A stretch of DNA of 64,000 nucleotides from Synechococcus sp. AG-679-C18 (GCA_003210755.1 QCUL01000009.1:1-64000), one strand, 5' to 3'. Counted from the first letter of the stretch, positions 16,418 through 27,371 are shown. Numbers and translations are program-made. The notes: generated from the sequence alone by a model not told the origin.

Positions 16418-17667
16418 GCAGCCATCGTTGCGCTTGCCATGCGCTTCGTCCCGCGATTCACTTTTTCACGCACTGCTAGACGTGCCCACTGATCAACCTC
16501 CAACACATCATCAAGGCAAGGATGGGCAGCCAGGTCAGGTTTGTGTCTCTCACAGGCACCTTCGATCATCTCTGGGATATCGAGAAAGTGAATCTTTTCT
16601 TCGAGAAATTGTGCAACCGCCTCTTCATTGGCTGCGTTGAGTACCGCAGGCATGGTGCCTCCTGCTCGACCAGCGGCGTAAGCCAAGTCCATGCAGGGAT
16701 ACTTGGTTGGATCCGGTGCACGGAAACTTAGTTGGCCAACTTCGGTGAGATCAAGCCTTCGCCATGGAGTTTCCAATCTTGAAGGCCAACTCATGCAGTA
16801 GAGGATCGGCAGTTTCATGTCTGGCCAGCCGAGTTGTGCCAACACCGATGAATCGGAAAGTTCGATCATGGAGTGAATGATGCTTTGTGGATGAATCACG
16901 ATCTCAATGTGGTCGTAATCGAGTCCAAATAAATAGTGCGCCTCAATCACCTCTAAGCCTTTATTCATTAACGAGGCTGAATCCACGGTGATTTTCTTTC
17001 CCATGCTCCAGTTGGGATGGGACGTGGCATCAGCAACTGTTGCTTTTTTAAGTTCAGAGGCTGTCCAGTCGCGAAACGCACCACCAGAGGCGGTGAGTTG
17101 AATTCGGCGTAGCCCAGGTGTTGGTACTCCGGTGGAGAGACGAGCGGTGTCTCTCCAGGGTGTTCCCTGTAGGCACTGGAATATGGCCGAGTGTTCTGAA
17201 TCTGCAGGAAGTAGCCGGCTCCCGCTTTTCTTCAGTTCAGGTAGCACCACTGGACCAGCGGCAATCAGCGTTTCCTTGTTTGCGACGGCTAGGTCTTTTC
17301 CAGCTCGAATCGCCGCAAGAGTTGGTAACAAACCTGCGCAGCCCACGATTCCGGTGACGACGAGATCGGCCGAAGCCCAGGAGGCGGCTACATCCAGACC
17401 TTGGGGTCCACCGACAATCTGTGGCAATGGATCTGGGCGTGTTTTCGTTTGCAGGGCCATCAGCCTGTTTTTGAGCTCAGGAAGCAAAGATTCATCAGCT
17501 AAAGCAACGACTTCAGGGTGATGCTTCTCGATTTGAGTAACAAGCAGGCTGAGATTGCGTCCAGCACTGAGTGCCACCACTCGGAACTGGTCAGGGAACT
17601 CGTCAACGATGTCCAGCGTTTGGGTCCCGATCGATCCGGTGGAGCCCAGAACGCTGATGGCTTTCAC
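16414..17667 (-). CDS. dxr: 1-deoxy-D-xylulose 5-phosphate reductoisomerase
   Basis: Converts DXP to MEP with NADPH, the committed step of the plastidial-type isoprenoid pathway that supplies carotenoids, phytol and quinones. The NADPH motif [12 protein letters not shown] is near the N-terminus, then [10 protein letters not shown], the metal/substrate block [14 protein letters not shown], the mobile-loop region [15 protein letters not shown] and [21 protein letters not shown]. The 417-residue length is normal. Confidence 0.97.
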   Translation of the reverse strand: MKAISVLGSTGSIGTQTLDIVDEFPDQFRVVALSAGRNLSLLVTQIEKHHPEVVALADESLLPELKNRLMALQTKTRPDPLPQIVGGPQGLDVAASWASADLVVTGIVGCAGLLPTLAAIRAGKDLAVANKETLIAAGPVVLPELKKSGSRLLPADSEHSAIFQCLQGTPWRDTARLSTGVPTPGLRRIQLTASGGAFRDWTASELKKATVADATSHPNWSMGKKITVDSASLMNKGLEVIEAHYLFGLDYDHIEIVIHPQSIIHSMIELSDSSVLAQLGWPDMKLPILYCMSWPSRLETPWRRLDLTEVGQLSFRAPDPTKYPCMDLAYAAGRAGGTMPAVLNAANEEAVAQFLEEKIHFLDIPEMIEGACERHKPDLAAHPCLDDVLEVDQWARLAVREKVNRGTKRMASATMAA

Positions 17668-17751
17668 AGGAGGCCTGGCAATTACTCACAGTTTCCCACC
17701 TCATAGCCTAGGCCTGGCAAACTTCGCTTCATTGCAGTTGGCTTCGGGTTC

Positions 17752-19089
17752 ATGGCGCTGAAGGAGCACTGGCGGTCGGGACTTGGATTTGTGTTGGCCG
17801 CAGCTGGTAGTGCTGTGGGGTTGGGCAACCTTTGGGGCTTTGCTTATCGCGCGTCCCAGGGAGGTGGCGGTGCCTTTTTGCTTCTTTACGTCTTGATTGT
17901 GCTGATGGTCTGTCTGCCCGTTCTGGTGGCAGAAATGGTGCTCGGGCGCAGCACGGCCCAAAGTCCTTTGATGGCTCCTGTGGCAGCTGCAGGTCCCGCT
18001 TGGCGTCCGATGGGTTGGTTATTCGTGATCGCATCCTGTGGGATTTTGGCGTTCTATGCCGTGCTGATGGGATGGACGGGGCACACCCTGTTCCATGCTT
18101 TATGGGCGGGTTTGCCAGCCGATATGGCAACAGCCGAGTCCTTGTTCGCGTCTGTGAGTACAGGACATAGTGCCCTCATAGGGCAGGGTCTAAGTCTTGC
18201 GCTCACTGCTGCAGTGGTTGGTGCCGGCGTGCAGGGGGGTATTGAGCGCTTATCCCGTTGGGCTTTACCTCTTTTATTTGTGTTGTTGGTTGGATTGGCA
18301 ATTTGGGCGGGCACGTTGTCTGGAGCCGTTGGTGGATATCAAACATTTCTGTTGCGCTGGGACCCTGCTCAGCTACTCAACCCCACAACCATTCGGAATG
18401 CTTTTACCCAGGCTTTTTTCTCAATCGGTACTGGGATTGGTTGCATCCTCGCTTATTCGGCCTATCTGAGAAGCAGCGCAAGACTGCCAAGAGAGGCCAT
18501 TGCTGTAGTGGGTCTAGATACCGCTGTAGGTCTGTTGGCTGGACTGATCACTTTCCCGATTGTGATCAGCTTTGGCCTTAAGGAAACAGTGAATGAGTCC
18601 ACTGTTGGAGCATTGTTTTTGGCGATTCCCACCGGACTCGCTTCTCTTGGCGGTGTGGGTCGTTTCGTTGCCATTCTTTTCTTTTCTCTCGCTTACCTAG
18701 CAGCGATTACATCGTCTGTGTCCTTGTTGGAAGTGCCAGTTGCTTCACTGATGGATCGCTTGGGGTGGTCAAGAAAGCGATCAGCATGGTTGATGTCACT
18801 GCTGATTTTTATCGCAGGTCTACCAGCTGCGATGTCTATTCCTGTGCTGGAAGTAATGGATTCAATCTTTGGCGGTTTGCTCCTGATCCTGGGGGGGCTG
18901 TTGTTGGCCTTGCTTTTGGGTTGGGTTGCTCCGAAACGATTTCGGGACGATCTTCAAGGATCAAAGACATCATCTGGTTTAATCCACTTGATGTTGTTTT
19001 TTTTGCGCTGGGTGTCTCCTGCTGTGATCACTTGTGGATTGCTAGTCAGTGTTGTTGATTTATGTCGTCAATGGTTCTACTCAGCTTAA
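17752..19089 (+). CDS. Sodium:neurotransmitter symporter family transporter
   Basis: Na+-coupled transporter of the SNF/LeuT fold, usually for amino acids. The 445-residue protein has about 11 hydrophobic spans. The first carries the LeuT sodium-site signature GSAVGLGNLWGFAY; TM6 and TM8 regions read AFFSIGTGIGC and AAITSSVSLLEV. It is divergent from dxr with an 84-base shared upstream region. The specific substrate cannot be read from sequence. Confidence 0.9.
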   Translation: MALKEHWRSGLGFVLAAAGSAVGLGNLWGFAYRASQGGGGAFLLLYVLIVLMVCLPVLVAEMVLGRSTAQSPLMAPVAAAGPAWRPMGWLFVIASCGILAFYAVLMGWTGHTLFHALWAGLPADMATAESLFASVSTGHSALIGQGLSLALTAAVVGAGVQGGIERLSRWALPLLFVLLVGLAIWAGTLSGAVGGYQTFLLRWDPAQLLNPTTIRNAFTQAFFSIGTGIGCILAYSAYLRSSARLPREAIAVVGLDTAVGLLAGLITFPIVISFGLKETVNESTVGALFLAIPTGLASLGGVGRFVAILFFSLAYLAAITSSVSLLEVPVASLMDRLGWSRKRSAWLMSLLIFIAGLPAAMSIPVLEVMDSIFGGLLLILGGLLLALLLGWVAPKRFRDDLQGSKTSSGLIHLMLFFLRWVSPAVITCGLLVSVVDLCRQWFYSA

Positions 19090-19116
19090 TTTATGAATGT
19101 GCTGAAAAATATATTT

Positions 19117-19521
19117 TTAAAAGCTTCTCTGCATATGTTCTATTGCTAATTTCACCTCCATCAGGAAAGAGATTGAAGCCAACATCAACATCCCCATGGT
19201 TGTGATGAAAAGAGGCGCAACAATTGCGCTTAGATCAATTTGAGTGAGCACGCTCATGAACATTGTTGCCACCACGATTGATAGCAGAAGGGTGGAGCAG
19301 GTGAGTAGCCAGATCGCACGAAGAATGTGTTGCATTCGCCGCTTGCAATGTCTGCGATCAAAGTCGTCACCTCTTGCATCAGACTCGCTGAGTCTTCGAG
19401 CATGATCGCTAACTCTGGCGAGCCTGGCGGAAAGAACGTTCAAAAGTGCTCCGATACCGGCGAGTAAAAATACCGGTGTGACCGAGAGCTGAATGGCCTT
19501 GGAAAGGCTTTCAGGTTGCAA
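19117..19521 (-). CDS. DUF2721 membrane protein
   Basis: Small integral membrane protein. The core QLSVTPVFLLAGIGALLNVL and an RLARVSDHARRL segment are typical of DUF2721, followed by two further hydrophobic spans. Start choice: TTG at 19521 gives MQPESLSKAIQ, the usual N-terminus for this family; the frame is open to another TTG at 19593, but that would overlap the opposite-strand gene more deeply. Length from 19521 is 134 residues. Function of the family is unknown. Confidence 0.82.
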   Translation of the reverse strand: MQPESLSKAIQLSVTPVFLLAGIGALLNVLSARLARVSDHARRLSESDARGDDFDRRHCKRRMQHILRAIWLLTCSTLLLSIVVATMFMSVLTQIDLSAIVAPLFITTMGMLMLASISFLMEVKLAIEHMQRSF

Positions 19522-19601
19522 GATTTGCGTGCCAAGACTTGGACAGTACGTCAGATGTCGTCTGCAATCCGGTAGACAGGACGCAGTGTGCAACCGGTCC
19601 G

Positions 19602-19841
19602 ATGTTGTGGCTTAAACGTTGGAACTTCATTGAGCGTGCTCGGTTGGAGCGAGAGCTTTGGGACGCTTTCGAGGCCAAAGAAGATATCGAGTTCATGGTG
19701 AATGAGCTCAAGGCAAGTATCGAGGCCGCCGATCCGAGAACACCTGATCTTGGTGTTCAAAACTTCCGTCTCGAGGTTTGGATCACCACGATGGAGCGGA
19801 TCCGTAAAATCGAGGCAATGATGGCTAAAAAAGAGCGCTAA
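19602..19841 (+). CDS. Small helical protein of unknown function
   Basis: A 79-residue charged, coiled-coil-like protein beginning [19 protein letters not shown] and ending EAMMAKKER. The ATG at 19602 is preferred; the frame is open upstream to 19539. It converges with cysS (the stops overlap by four bases). No domain recognised. Coding potential is good. Confidence 0.65.
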   Translation: MLWLKRWNFIERARLERELWDAFEAKEDIEFMVNELKASIEAADPRTPDLGVQNFRLEVWITTMERIRKIEAMMAKKER

Positions 19842-21337
19842 ATCCTTCTCCAGTCAGTTAATCCACCGGGCTTATCAATCAGCTCAATGCCTTGGTCGCT
19901 AAGTGTTTTCCGGATGCGATCAGCTTCTGAATAATTTTTGGATTGTTTGGCAGCTTTGCGTTCGGAGATCGCTCTCCCGATCATTTCTGCTTCTACAACA
20001 TTGTTTTCTTCAGTTGTTTCAGAGGAACTTGTTTCACTGCATAAACCAAGAACAGCAGACAGATCGCGAAGCATCAGCCAGCGTTCGTGTAGCTGAACCA
20101 ATTCGTTAGCTGGATGCTCAGGTTGATCGCCTCTGTCCAGTCGATTGGCTAGACCTCGTAATGGTCGAGCGAGATCGAATAGAACGGCTAAGGCGCCTGA
20201 GCTGTTGAGATCATCGTCCATGCTTTCAATGAACCTTTGCTTTAGGGGCACCAACGGACTTTTGGTGCTGGCCCCAGCATTTGTGGTTTCCTTATTGAAT
20301 GGTGTTCGATCACTCCAGCCCAAGGCGGCACAATGCTGTTCGCCGAGCCTTAGTGCGGCATTGAGCCCCTTCCATCCTGTGGTTGCTGCTTCCAGTGCTT
20401 CGGGGGTGAAGTCAAGCGGCTTGCGGTAGTGAGCCTGCAATACGAAGAGGCGCAACGCCATTGCTGAAAGCCCGCTGTCTAAGAGTGCTCGGATTGTTGT
20501 GAAGTTACCCAGGGATTTCGACATTTTGGTGCCGCCCACATTGACCATCCCGTTGTGCATCCACAGCCGAGCCAATGGGGCGCCGTTCGCGGTTTCTGAT
20601 TGAGCGATCTCATTTTCATGATGTGGAAACACCAAGTCCCCACCGCCCAGATGAATGTCGATCGTCAGTCCCAGCTCCTGACGCACCATGGCCGAGCATT
20701 CGATGTGCCAGCCAGGGCGCCCTGGTCCCCAGGGAGAGTTCCAGCTTGGTTCATCGGCTTTTGCCCCTTTCCACAGAGCGAAATCAAACGGGTGCCTTTT
20801 TCGACTCTCCTCCCCATCAGCAGTGCGGCCGCTTGCTCCCTGTTGCTGTTCGTTGGGATCGCGTCCGCTGAGCTTGCCGTAGTCCTTGGCCTTGGATACA
20901 TCGAAGTAAACATCACCATCTGAGCTGTAGGCCGCACCTTTGGCTTCAAGTTCAGCAATGAGCTCTTGGATGCCGTTAATGCAGCAGGTGGCTCGCGGCA
21001 TACGGTCTGCTGGAAGGATGTTGAGCCTGCCCATATCGATCTCGAATGCTTTGATGTTGCGCTCGCTGACCTCCTCCATCGAGCTTCCCTCCTCGGCGGC
21101 ACGATGAAGGATTTTGTCGTCAATATCGGTGTAATTTTGGATGTAAGTGACGTCATATCCTCGCCAAATCAAGTAACGGCGTAAAACGTCCCAGTTGATA
21201 TAGCTGCGGGCATGCCCCAGGTGGCAGAGGTCATAAACCGTGACTCCGCAGCAGTAAATCGTCGCCTTCCCTGGCTCTAAGGGGTCAAATGCTTCCGTGC
21301 GGCTGGTGAGGCTGTTGGTGAAGCGCAGGGAAGACAT
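19838..21337 (-). CDS. cysS: Cysteinyl-tRNA synthetase
   Basis: Charges tRNA-Cys. Class I signatures: the HIGH equivalent CHLGHARSY, the zinc region around CAAL and [10 protein letters not shown], and KMSKS in [12 protein letters not shown]. The C-terminal part is the usual DALR-like helical domain. The frame is open to 21475, but [17 protein letters not shown] at 21337 is the family-like start and gives 499 residues. Confidence 0.95.
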   Translation of the reverse strand: MSSLRFTNSLTSRTEAFDPLEPGKATIYCCGVTVYDLCHLGHARSYINWDVLRRYLIWRGYDVTYIQNYTDIDDKILHRAAEEGSSMEEVSERNIKAFEIDMGRLNILPADRMPRATCCINGIQELIAELEAKGAAYSSDGDVYFDVSKAKDYGKLSGRDPNEQQQGASGRTADGEESRKRHPFDFALWKGAKADEPSWNSPWGPGRPGWHIECSAMVRQELGLTIDIHLGGGDLVFPHHENEIAQSETANGAPLARLWMHNGMVNVGGTKMSKSLGNFTTIRALLDSGLSAMALRLFVLQAHYRKPLDFTPEALEAATTGWKGLNAALRLGEQHCAALGWSDRTPFNKETTNAGASTKSPLVPLKQRFIESMDDDLNSSGALAVLFDLARPLRGLANRLDRGDQPEHPANELVQLHERWLMLRDLSAVLGLCSETSSSETTEENNVVEAEMIGRAISERKAAKQSKNYSEADRIRKTLSDQGIELIDKPGGLTDWRRI

Positions 21338-21611
21338 CAGGCTCGAGAAAGGAGGATCAAATAACGGTTGATGCCTGCCAGCACAGAACAAAAACCTTCT
21401 AAGAATGGTAGATCCGAGGTGTTGACCCTTAGAACCACCCAGAACGGCATCGACCAACGGATTTTGAATTTGCACGATCGAATCTGAAGATCACCTGATC
21501 GAAATTGTTTTCTGCTGAACTGATTGATACTCCCTTCACTCTCAACTCGTTCAATCGATTGAAAATAAAGATCAGAGTTATTGTCGCTATTAATCACCTT
21601 GCTTGGAAAGT

Positions 21612-22847
21612 TTATTTTAGGTCTGTTTTTCGTGAAAACAAGTGCTTTGAGATTGATTGAGAGGTTAAATGAATGGCTAATAAAAACAAGCTAATCCACA
21701 TGATTAGGGCAACATTATTGTTGGCAATAGGCGATAAACAGGTAGCACCTATGGTAAATCCTATGCTGAGGATTAAGCTAAAGCGTGACCAGGTCACCCG
21801 TGCTAGGTGCGATTCAGTTGATTGATTAATGCGATCTAGTAATAAAGAAATCATACTTCCATTCCACAACCCAAACAAAAAGCCGCCCAGCCCAACAATT
21901 TCTATAAGAGGGCTAGCAGCGCACATAAATACGCCGATGAGGCCAATGAACGCACTAAATGTCATTGCTGTATCTGTTGTATACCGATTCGGTAAAAAAC
22001 CTACGCCGATAGCGCCGAGCATATAACCGAGACCAAGACTCGAAAATAGTGCTTGTGCTAGAGATTGACCAATCTCGAATTTAGAAATCAGCAAGAGTGG
22101 GTAGTAAACAATAACGGCAGCTTGTGCTGCCCCAAAAAAGAAGGCGCTTACAGCAAGAAATGCGAGTGGCTGACTCAAGTAAGCGATAGACGGATGAGGC
22201 TTTTTTTCTTCGTATGTGTGATACTGCTCGGATTCTTTCGACCCGTAGATCTCTTGTTTGCTTAACGATAAAAGATCATTAATTGGCCACGCTAAGAGAA
22301 GAGATAGTGCTCCAGTCACAAACCACGCACCGACTACGGATGCGCTTGCAAATAAACTCACAAGAAGGGATGCGATAAAAGCTGCAATCCCAGATCCTGA
22401 GATGGTCCAAGCGACTAAGAAACGGTGGTCATGGGCAGGTTGTTGACGCGTTACGAATCCAGGAATTCCAACCACCAACTGCGCAGAGGCCCATCCAGCA
22501 GTGAGTCTCCAAAAGGCTTGCCATTCAATAACAGAAGATAATGGTTCGATGAAGAAAGTTATGACTGCAATTACAAGGCCATAACGAATACAAATGATAT
22601 TAGTTTTTTCACTTTTAATCTTGCTTTGTTGTAAGCAGCCAATGATATAACCAGCAAGGCTGATTCCGCTCAATATTCCAATAGTACTATTGGCGAACCA
22701 GCCGTTTGCTGCCATGAGCTCACCTAAAACAGCGAATTGAGATCGATGCAAGCCGATCCCAATTCCCATTGCAGAAGATCCTGCGATCGCAGCCAAAAGC
22801 TTGCGGTTCATTCTTGAGTTCTGATTCGAAGAATCTAATGCATGCAT
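21612..22847 (-). CDS. YbfB/YjiJ-type MFS transporter
   Basis: Twelve-span major facilitator permease. The N-terminus (AAIAGSSAMGIGIGLHRSQFAVL) and the WASAQLVVGIPGFV region match the YbfB/YjiJ group. ATG at 22847 and 22811 are alternative starts; the latter begins MNRKLLAAIAG. Composition is clearly more AT-rich than cysS and polA, suggesting acquisition. It is divergent from another MFS gene with about 230 bases between them. Substrate unknown. Confidence 0.82.
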   Translation of the reverse strand: MHALDSSNQNSRMNRKLLAAIAGSSAMGIGIGLHRSQFAVLGELMAANGWFANSTIGILSGISLAGYIIGCLQQSKIKSEKTNIICIRYGLVIAVITFFIEPLSSVIEWQAFWRLTAGWASAQLVVGIPGFVTRQQPAHDHRFLVAWTISGSGIAAFIASLLVSLFASASVVGAWFVTGALSLLLAWPINDLLSLSKQEIYGSKESEQYHTYEEKKPHPSIAYLSQPLAFLAVSAFFFGAAQAAVIVYYPLLLISKFEIGQSLAQALFSSLGLGYMLGAIGVGFLPNRYTTDTAMTFSAFIGLIGVFMCAASPLIEIVGLGGFLFGLWNGSMISLLLDRINQSTESHLARVTWSRFSLILSIGFTIGATCLSPIANNNVALIMWISLFLLAIHLTSQSISKHLFSRKTDLK

Positions 22848-23079
22848 GTGTAGGATATCGCTCAACCGAATATTGAATTTCTTGTATCTTTTCTTTCTAT
22901 AATTATAATTGAAAGGTCTATTTCGACTTTAATGATCATAGATTGGGTTTTGCACCCTCGATAATGAATGATTGAATGTTGAAGCAACGATTCATATCAG
23001 TGATTTGGCGGTGTGGGGTCTTTAGGGTTGGTCTTGCTAGTTTTCATATAGAAAACGAGTTAACAGGCAAGAAGATTTG
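22848..23079. promoter_or_regulatory. Divergent promoter region between two MFS genes
   Basis: AT-rich interval between two divergently transcribed transporters; it must carry both promoters. I do not see a clear palindromic operator or a recognised box, and no regulator gene is adjacent. Confidence 0.45.
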
Positions 23080-24324
23080 ATGCCGCTTGCTATTTTCGCA
23101 TTAATGTTTACTTGTTTTGTTGATGTGATGGGACAAGGTCTTGCCTTTCCCATCTTCGCTGCTTTGTTGATGCAGCCAAATGGTGGATTTATTCAAGGGG
23201 ATGTTTCGCCAGCACACGGCGCCCTTCTTTATGGAATAGCTATTGGTACATTTTTTCTGACTTGGTTTTTTGGATCACTCTACATTTCAAAGCTGTCAGA
23301 TAGTATTGGACGCAAACTAGGAATACTTATTTGTTTGATTGGTGCGATTGCAGGATATGTAATCGCAGCAGTAGCACTCATTTCGCATGATTATGTGCTT
23401 CTAGTTATTTCTAGGGCGATCACTGGTTTTACGGCTGGAGCTCAGCCAATTGCTGCCGCTGCGATGATTGATCTCGCTGAAAATGATCGTGAAAGTGCAC
23501 GCAATTTAGGGCTTGTAACTGTTGGTATGAGCTTTGGCCTTGTGATAGGCCCCATTATTGGAGGACTATTTTCAGATCAAGATCTTTTTGGTGCTCTTGC
23601 TTCACCACAACTGCCATTTCTAATTGGTGGTTTGTTGTGTTTTGTTGGCTTGTTGCTTGTCTTTTTTGGATTTGAAGATGTAAAGACGGAGACAATTCCG
23701 ATGGAGGCGAATCCATTGGTCGTGTTCAAGTTGCTGACTGATGCTCTTAATCGAAACTCTGTTCGATATGTTGCAATGGCATTTTTTCCTTACATGCTGT
23801 GTGTATTAGGTCTTTATGTGTTTGTGTCAGCCAACCTGTCAACAAGGTTTGGATATGGAGCCACAGGCTCAAGTATTGGAATGTTTTTAATGGGTATTGG
23901 TCTTGCTGCCTCCAGCAGTGTGCTTGTTGAGCCATTGAATGTACGATTTTCCAAGCGTACGATTATGGTCACGTGTACGTTTCTGTTCTGTAGCTTTATT
24001 GTGGCATTCTTGCTCATTCCTTTTGGGCCAATCGCCTTGGCAATCATGCTTCCTGTCGGAATTTTGCATGGTATTGGCTATCCCACAATGTTGACAAGTT
24101 TTTCTGAGTCTGTCTCCAAGGAAGAGCAGGGTTGGATCATGGGTTTTGCAACCTCACTCTTTACTCTTGGTGCAGCTATTGTTTCATTCTTTGGTGGTCA
24201 ATTGATTGCTTCTATTGGACCGCAAGCACCATTCCAATTTGCAATTGCCTGTGGTGGATTTGCAATTATTGCCATAGCAATAAAATGGAAAAATGTTCCT
24301 AGTTTGAGTAAAGTAATGCCATGA
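23080..24324 (+). CDS. MFS transporter, TetA-like drug/efflux type
   Basis: A 414-residue twelve-span MFS protein. Motif A-like sequence between TM2 and TM3 reads GSLYISKLSDSIGRKLG, followed by AITGFTAGAQPIAAAAMIDL and the motif C-like GMSFGLVIGPIIGG, which is typical of exporters of the TetA/MdtG class. ATG at 23080 follows an in-frame TTG and has GAAGA a few bases upstream. It is AT-rich relative to neighbours. The exported compound is unknown. Confidence 0.85.
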   Translation: MPLAIFALMFTCFVDVMGQGLAFPIFAALLMQPNGGFIQGDVSPAHGALLYGIAIGTFFLTWFFGSLYISKLSDSIGRKLGILICLIGAIAGYVIAAVALISHDYVLLVISRAITGFTAGAQPIAAAAMIDLAENDRESARNLGLVTVGMSFGLVIGPIIGGLFSDQDLFGALASPQLPFLIGGLLCFVGLLLVFFGFEDVKTETIPMEANPLVVFKLLTDALNRNSVRYVAMAFFPYMLCVLGLYVFVSANLSTRFGYGATGSSIGMFLMGIGLAASSSVLVEPLNVRFSKRTIMVTCTFLFCSFIVAFLLIPFGPIALAIMLPVGILHGIGYPTMLTSFSESVSKEEQGWIMGFATSLFTLGAAIVSFFGGQLIASIGPQAPFQFAIACGGFAIIAIAIKWKNVPSLSKVMP

Positions 24325-24368
24325 GTAGTGGTAGTTGTGACTAATTTTTAAAATTAATCTACGGTCAT

Positions 24369-27300
24369 TTATTTGCATTCCATCCAATTAGGACCGCTGC
24401 CCGTTTCAACTTCTAAGGGGACGGACAGGTGAATGGCGTTCTTCATGGTTTGAATCACTAGTTCTTGAATCAGCTCAAGCGCCTCAGGTTCTGTTTCCAA
24501 TACCAGTTCATCGTGTACTTGTAGGAGAAGTCTTGCCGGTAAGTTTCTGTTCTCCAGCTCCTTTTGCAGCTGCACCATTGCAAGCTTGATGATGTCGGCA
24601 CTAGAGCCCTGGATCGGAGCGTTGGCCGCGGCGCGCAGTTGCTGCGCTTCCATTCCACCCCGGCGAGCCACCTCCAAATTGATCTCGAGAGGGTCGATCC
24701 CATTCAAGCGGCCAAGACCATTCCGGTCAAAGTGAAAGGGGCGCCTACGTCCAAGAATTGTTTCCACATAACCGCGACTAAGGGCCAGTCGTTCCTGTAG
24801 CTCAAGGAAAGCGAATACCTTTGGATATCGATCTTTATATTTGGATAAAAAGTCCTTTGCTTCGCTTGGGCTGACTCCCGTTTCGCGTGCGAAGCGCTGG
24901 GCACCCATTCCATAAATCACGCCGAAGTTGATCGTTTTGCCTAACCGTCGTTCATCGGCAGACACTTCGCTTTTATCAAGGAGCAATCGAGCGGTGAGGG
25001 CATGAACGTCGTCGCCATCGCGATAGGCCTGCTGCAGCACCTCCTCGCCGGACAGATGGGTGAGAATGCGCAGCTCGATTTGCGAATAGTCGGCACTGAG
25101 TAGTCTCCAGCCCTCTTGGGGGAGAAAAGCCTTACGAATTCGCCTCGAAAATTCAGTGCGAACAGGGATGTTCTGCAGGTTGGGGTTGCTGCTACTCAGC
25201 CGGCCTGTGGCCGTCACGGCTTGGTTGAAGTCGGTGTGCACACGTCCAGTTTCGGCTTCTACCAGTTGGGGCAGTGCATCCACATACGTACTCTTTAATT
25301 TGCTCAAGACCCGATGTTCAAGCACCAGGGGCACAACGGGGTGATCGTGCTCTAACTTCTCAAGCACGGCGGCGTCAGTGCTGTATCCGGTTTTGGTTCG
25401 ACGTGATTTTTTACGGTCAAGACCGAGGGTGTTGAATAGCAAATCGCCGAGTTGCTTAGGCGATGCGAGGTTGAAATCCACCTCAGCAGCTTGCTTTGCA
25501 CTCGATTCAAGCTGTTCGAGGTTGGCTCCAATTTCGGAGGAGAGCGAGGTCAGATAGGGCACATCAATGCGAATACCTGTGGCCTCCATCACAGCTAGTA
25601 CCGGCTCTAAGGGGAGCTCAACATTGCTGAGCAACTCTTGCATTTGGGGCCCTAACTCTTTCAGCTTTTCGTTTAGGTCGATGGCGAGCTTGCGGGTCAG
25701 ATGCACATCCATGCCGCAGTACTGAGCGGCTTGGTCCAGTGGCACCTCAGCAAAACTGCTCGCCTTGCCGTCCTTCGTCTTGCCGACAAGATCGCTAAAA
25801 AGGGTGGGGCTGATGCCGTAGTCGCGTTGGGCCATCACATCTAGGCCATGTTTTGCTGCTGCATCTCTGAGGTAATCAGCCAGCAGGGTGTCCATGACCA
25901 CGCCGTTTAAGGCCAAGCCGTGCCGCAACAGGATCAGGCGATCGTATTTTGCGTTCTGAAGTGCTTTTGGATGTTCGGCACTTGCTAGCCAAGGTGCCAA
26001 GGTTTGAAGCATCGTTTCAAGTGGGAGTTGCTGTGGAGTCGGATTCGCTTGATGACTGACTGGGATGTAAGCCAGATCATTAACAGCAGGTCCCCAGCAG
26101 ACACCAATGCCCACTAGCTGAGCCCGGAATGGATTCAGATCGCTGGTTTCAGTGTCGAGAGCTGTTGGAGCTAATGGATCACGGCGATTCATTAAACGGT
26201 CTACGAGTCCCTTGAGTTGTTCAAGGTTTTGAACCAGCATTGGCTGCAAGTTCGGTTGGTTTACGCCCGGCTCAGTGGTGAGTTCGCCTTCTGGCGCGTT
26301 AGTCAAAGCTTTAACTTCAGCCTTGGAGGAAGCCGCAGCATTGGAAACAGTGGTGGTGTGTGTTATCTCCGTTGCGTTGAGCAGGTGAGCATTGGCTGCC
26401 AATCCTCCACTCGAAAAGGTGGCGACAAAGTTGGGAACTTGGCGGATCAGGCTATTCAACTCAAGGTCTTGTAGACGCTGACTCAGGCCATCGCCGTCAA
26501 CGCTTCCAAGATCCAGTTTTGGATCCTCTGGCAAAGGAATATCAACCAGAATTTCAGCGAGGTGTTGGGAGAGATAGGCATTGTCCTTGTCGTTGCTGAG
26601 TTTGGCTTTGAGAGCTCCTTTGATCGCGCCTCGGCTCGCTTTGGGTCCCTCCTTTTCAACTGCTGCCAGCGCTTGGTAAACACCATCGAGATCGTTGTTC
26701 TCTTTCAGCAGGTTGATTGCCGTTTTAGGACCGACTCCTTTCACTCCAGGAATGTTGTCAGAGCTGTCTCCAGTCAGTGCCTTGAGATCAATCACCTTGG
26801 TTGGAGATACGCCGAGTTTGGCCTGCACTCCTGCTTCATCAATCAAAGTGGGCCCACTACTTTTGGCGTAGGGACCACCGCCCATGTACAGAACGGCGAT
26901 GTTGCGACTGTCGTCCACAAGTTGAAAGAGATCGCGATCGCCACTGAGAATCCGAACACTCCAGCCATCAGCAGCCGCGCGATTGGCCAACGTGCCTAAG
27001 ACATCGTCTGCTTCAAAGCCAGGTGCCAGGCAGAGCGGCACTTGGAGCTGCTTCTTCAGAATCTCCTGAAGCTGCTCGAGGTCCTGGAAGAAGTGCTCGG
27101 GTGCTACGTCGCGATGAGCTTTGTAGTTGGGATCTGCCTTGTGGCGGAAGGTTGGTTCAGCTGTGTCGAAAGCGATTGCGACACTATTCGGCTTGAGCCC
27201 TTTGCAGTTGTCGAGTAACGCTTTGAGAAAGCCGTAGGTGACGCTTGTCGGAATTCCAGCTTTTGTGCTGAGTCCGCCTTCGCCTCCTTTGCTGAAGGCG

Positions 27301-27371
27301 TAAAAACTGCGAAATGCCAGTGAGTGCCCGTCCACCAGCAGCAGCAAGGGTTGATCTGGTGTGGTGCTCAT
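24369..27371 (-). CDS. polA: DNA polymerase I
   Basis: A 1000-residue family A polymerase for replication and repair. Domains: 5'-3' exonuclease (about 1-310; LLLVDGHSLAFRSFY, DNIPGVKGVGPKTA), 3'-5' exonuclease (about 390-600; DTETSDL, NAKYD and YCGMD retain the metal-binding pattern, so proofreading looks intact), and polymerase (motif A SADYSQIELR, motif B RRLGKTINFGVIYGMG, motif C QVHDELVLE). Downstream of the HlyD gene on the same strand by 24 bases. Confidence 0.97.
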   Translation of the reverse strand: MSTTPDQPLLLLVDGHSLAFRSFYAFSKGGEGGLSTKAGIPTSVTYGFLKALLDNCKGLKPNSVAIAFDTAEPTFRHKADPNYKAHRDVAPEHFFQDLEQLQEILKKQLQVPLCLAPGFEADDVLGTLANRAAADGWSVRILSGDRDLFQLVDDSRNIAVLYMGGGPYAKSSGPTLIDEAGVQAKLGVSPTKVIDLKALTGDSSDNIPGVKGVGPKTAINLLKENNDLDGVYQALAAVEKEGPKASRGAIKGALKAKLSNDKDNAYLSQHLAEILVDIPLPEDPKLDLGSVDGDGLSQRLQDLELNSLIRQVPNFVATFSSGGLAANAHLLNATEITHTTTVSNAAASSKAEVKALTNAPEGELTTEPGVNQPNLQPMLVQNLEQLKGLVDRLMNRRDPLAPTALDTETSDLNPFRAQLVGIGVCWGPAVNDLAYIPVSHQANPTPQQLPLETMLQTLAPWLASAEHPKALQNAKYDRLILLRHGLALNGVVMDTLLADYLRDAAAKHGLDVMAQRDYGISPTLFSDLVGKTKDGKASSFAEVPLDQAAQYCGMDVHLTRKLAIDLNEKLKELGPQMQELLSNVELPLEPVLAVMEATGIRIDVPYLTSLSSEIGANLEQLESSAKQAAEVDFNLASPKQLGDLLFNTLGLDRKKSRRTKTGYSTDAAVLEKLEHDHPVVPLVLEHRVLSKLKSTYVDALPQLVEAETGRVHTDFNQAVTATGRLSSSNPNLQNIPVRTEFSRRIRKAFLPQEGWRLLSADYSQIELRILTHLSGEEVLQQAYRDGDDVHALTARLLLDKSEVSADERRLGKTINFGVIYGMGAQRFARETGVSPSEAKDFLSKYKDRYPKVFAFLELQERLALSRGYVETILGRRRPFHFDRNGLGRLNGIDPLEINLEVARRGGMEAQQLRAAANAPIQGSSADIIKLAMVQLQKELENRNLPARLLLQVHDELVLETEPEALELIQELVIQTMKNAIHLSVPLEVETGSGPNWMECK

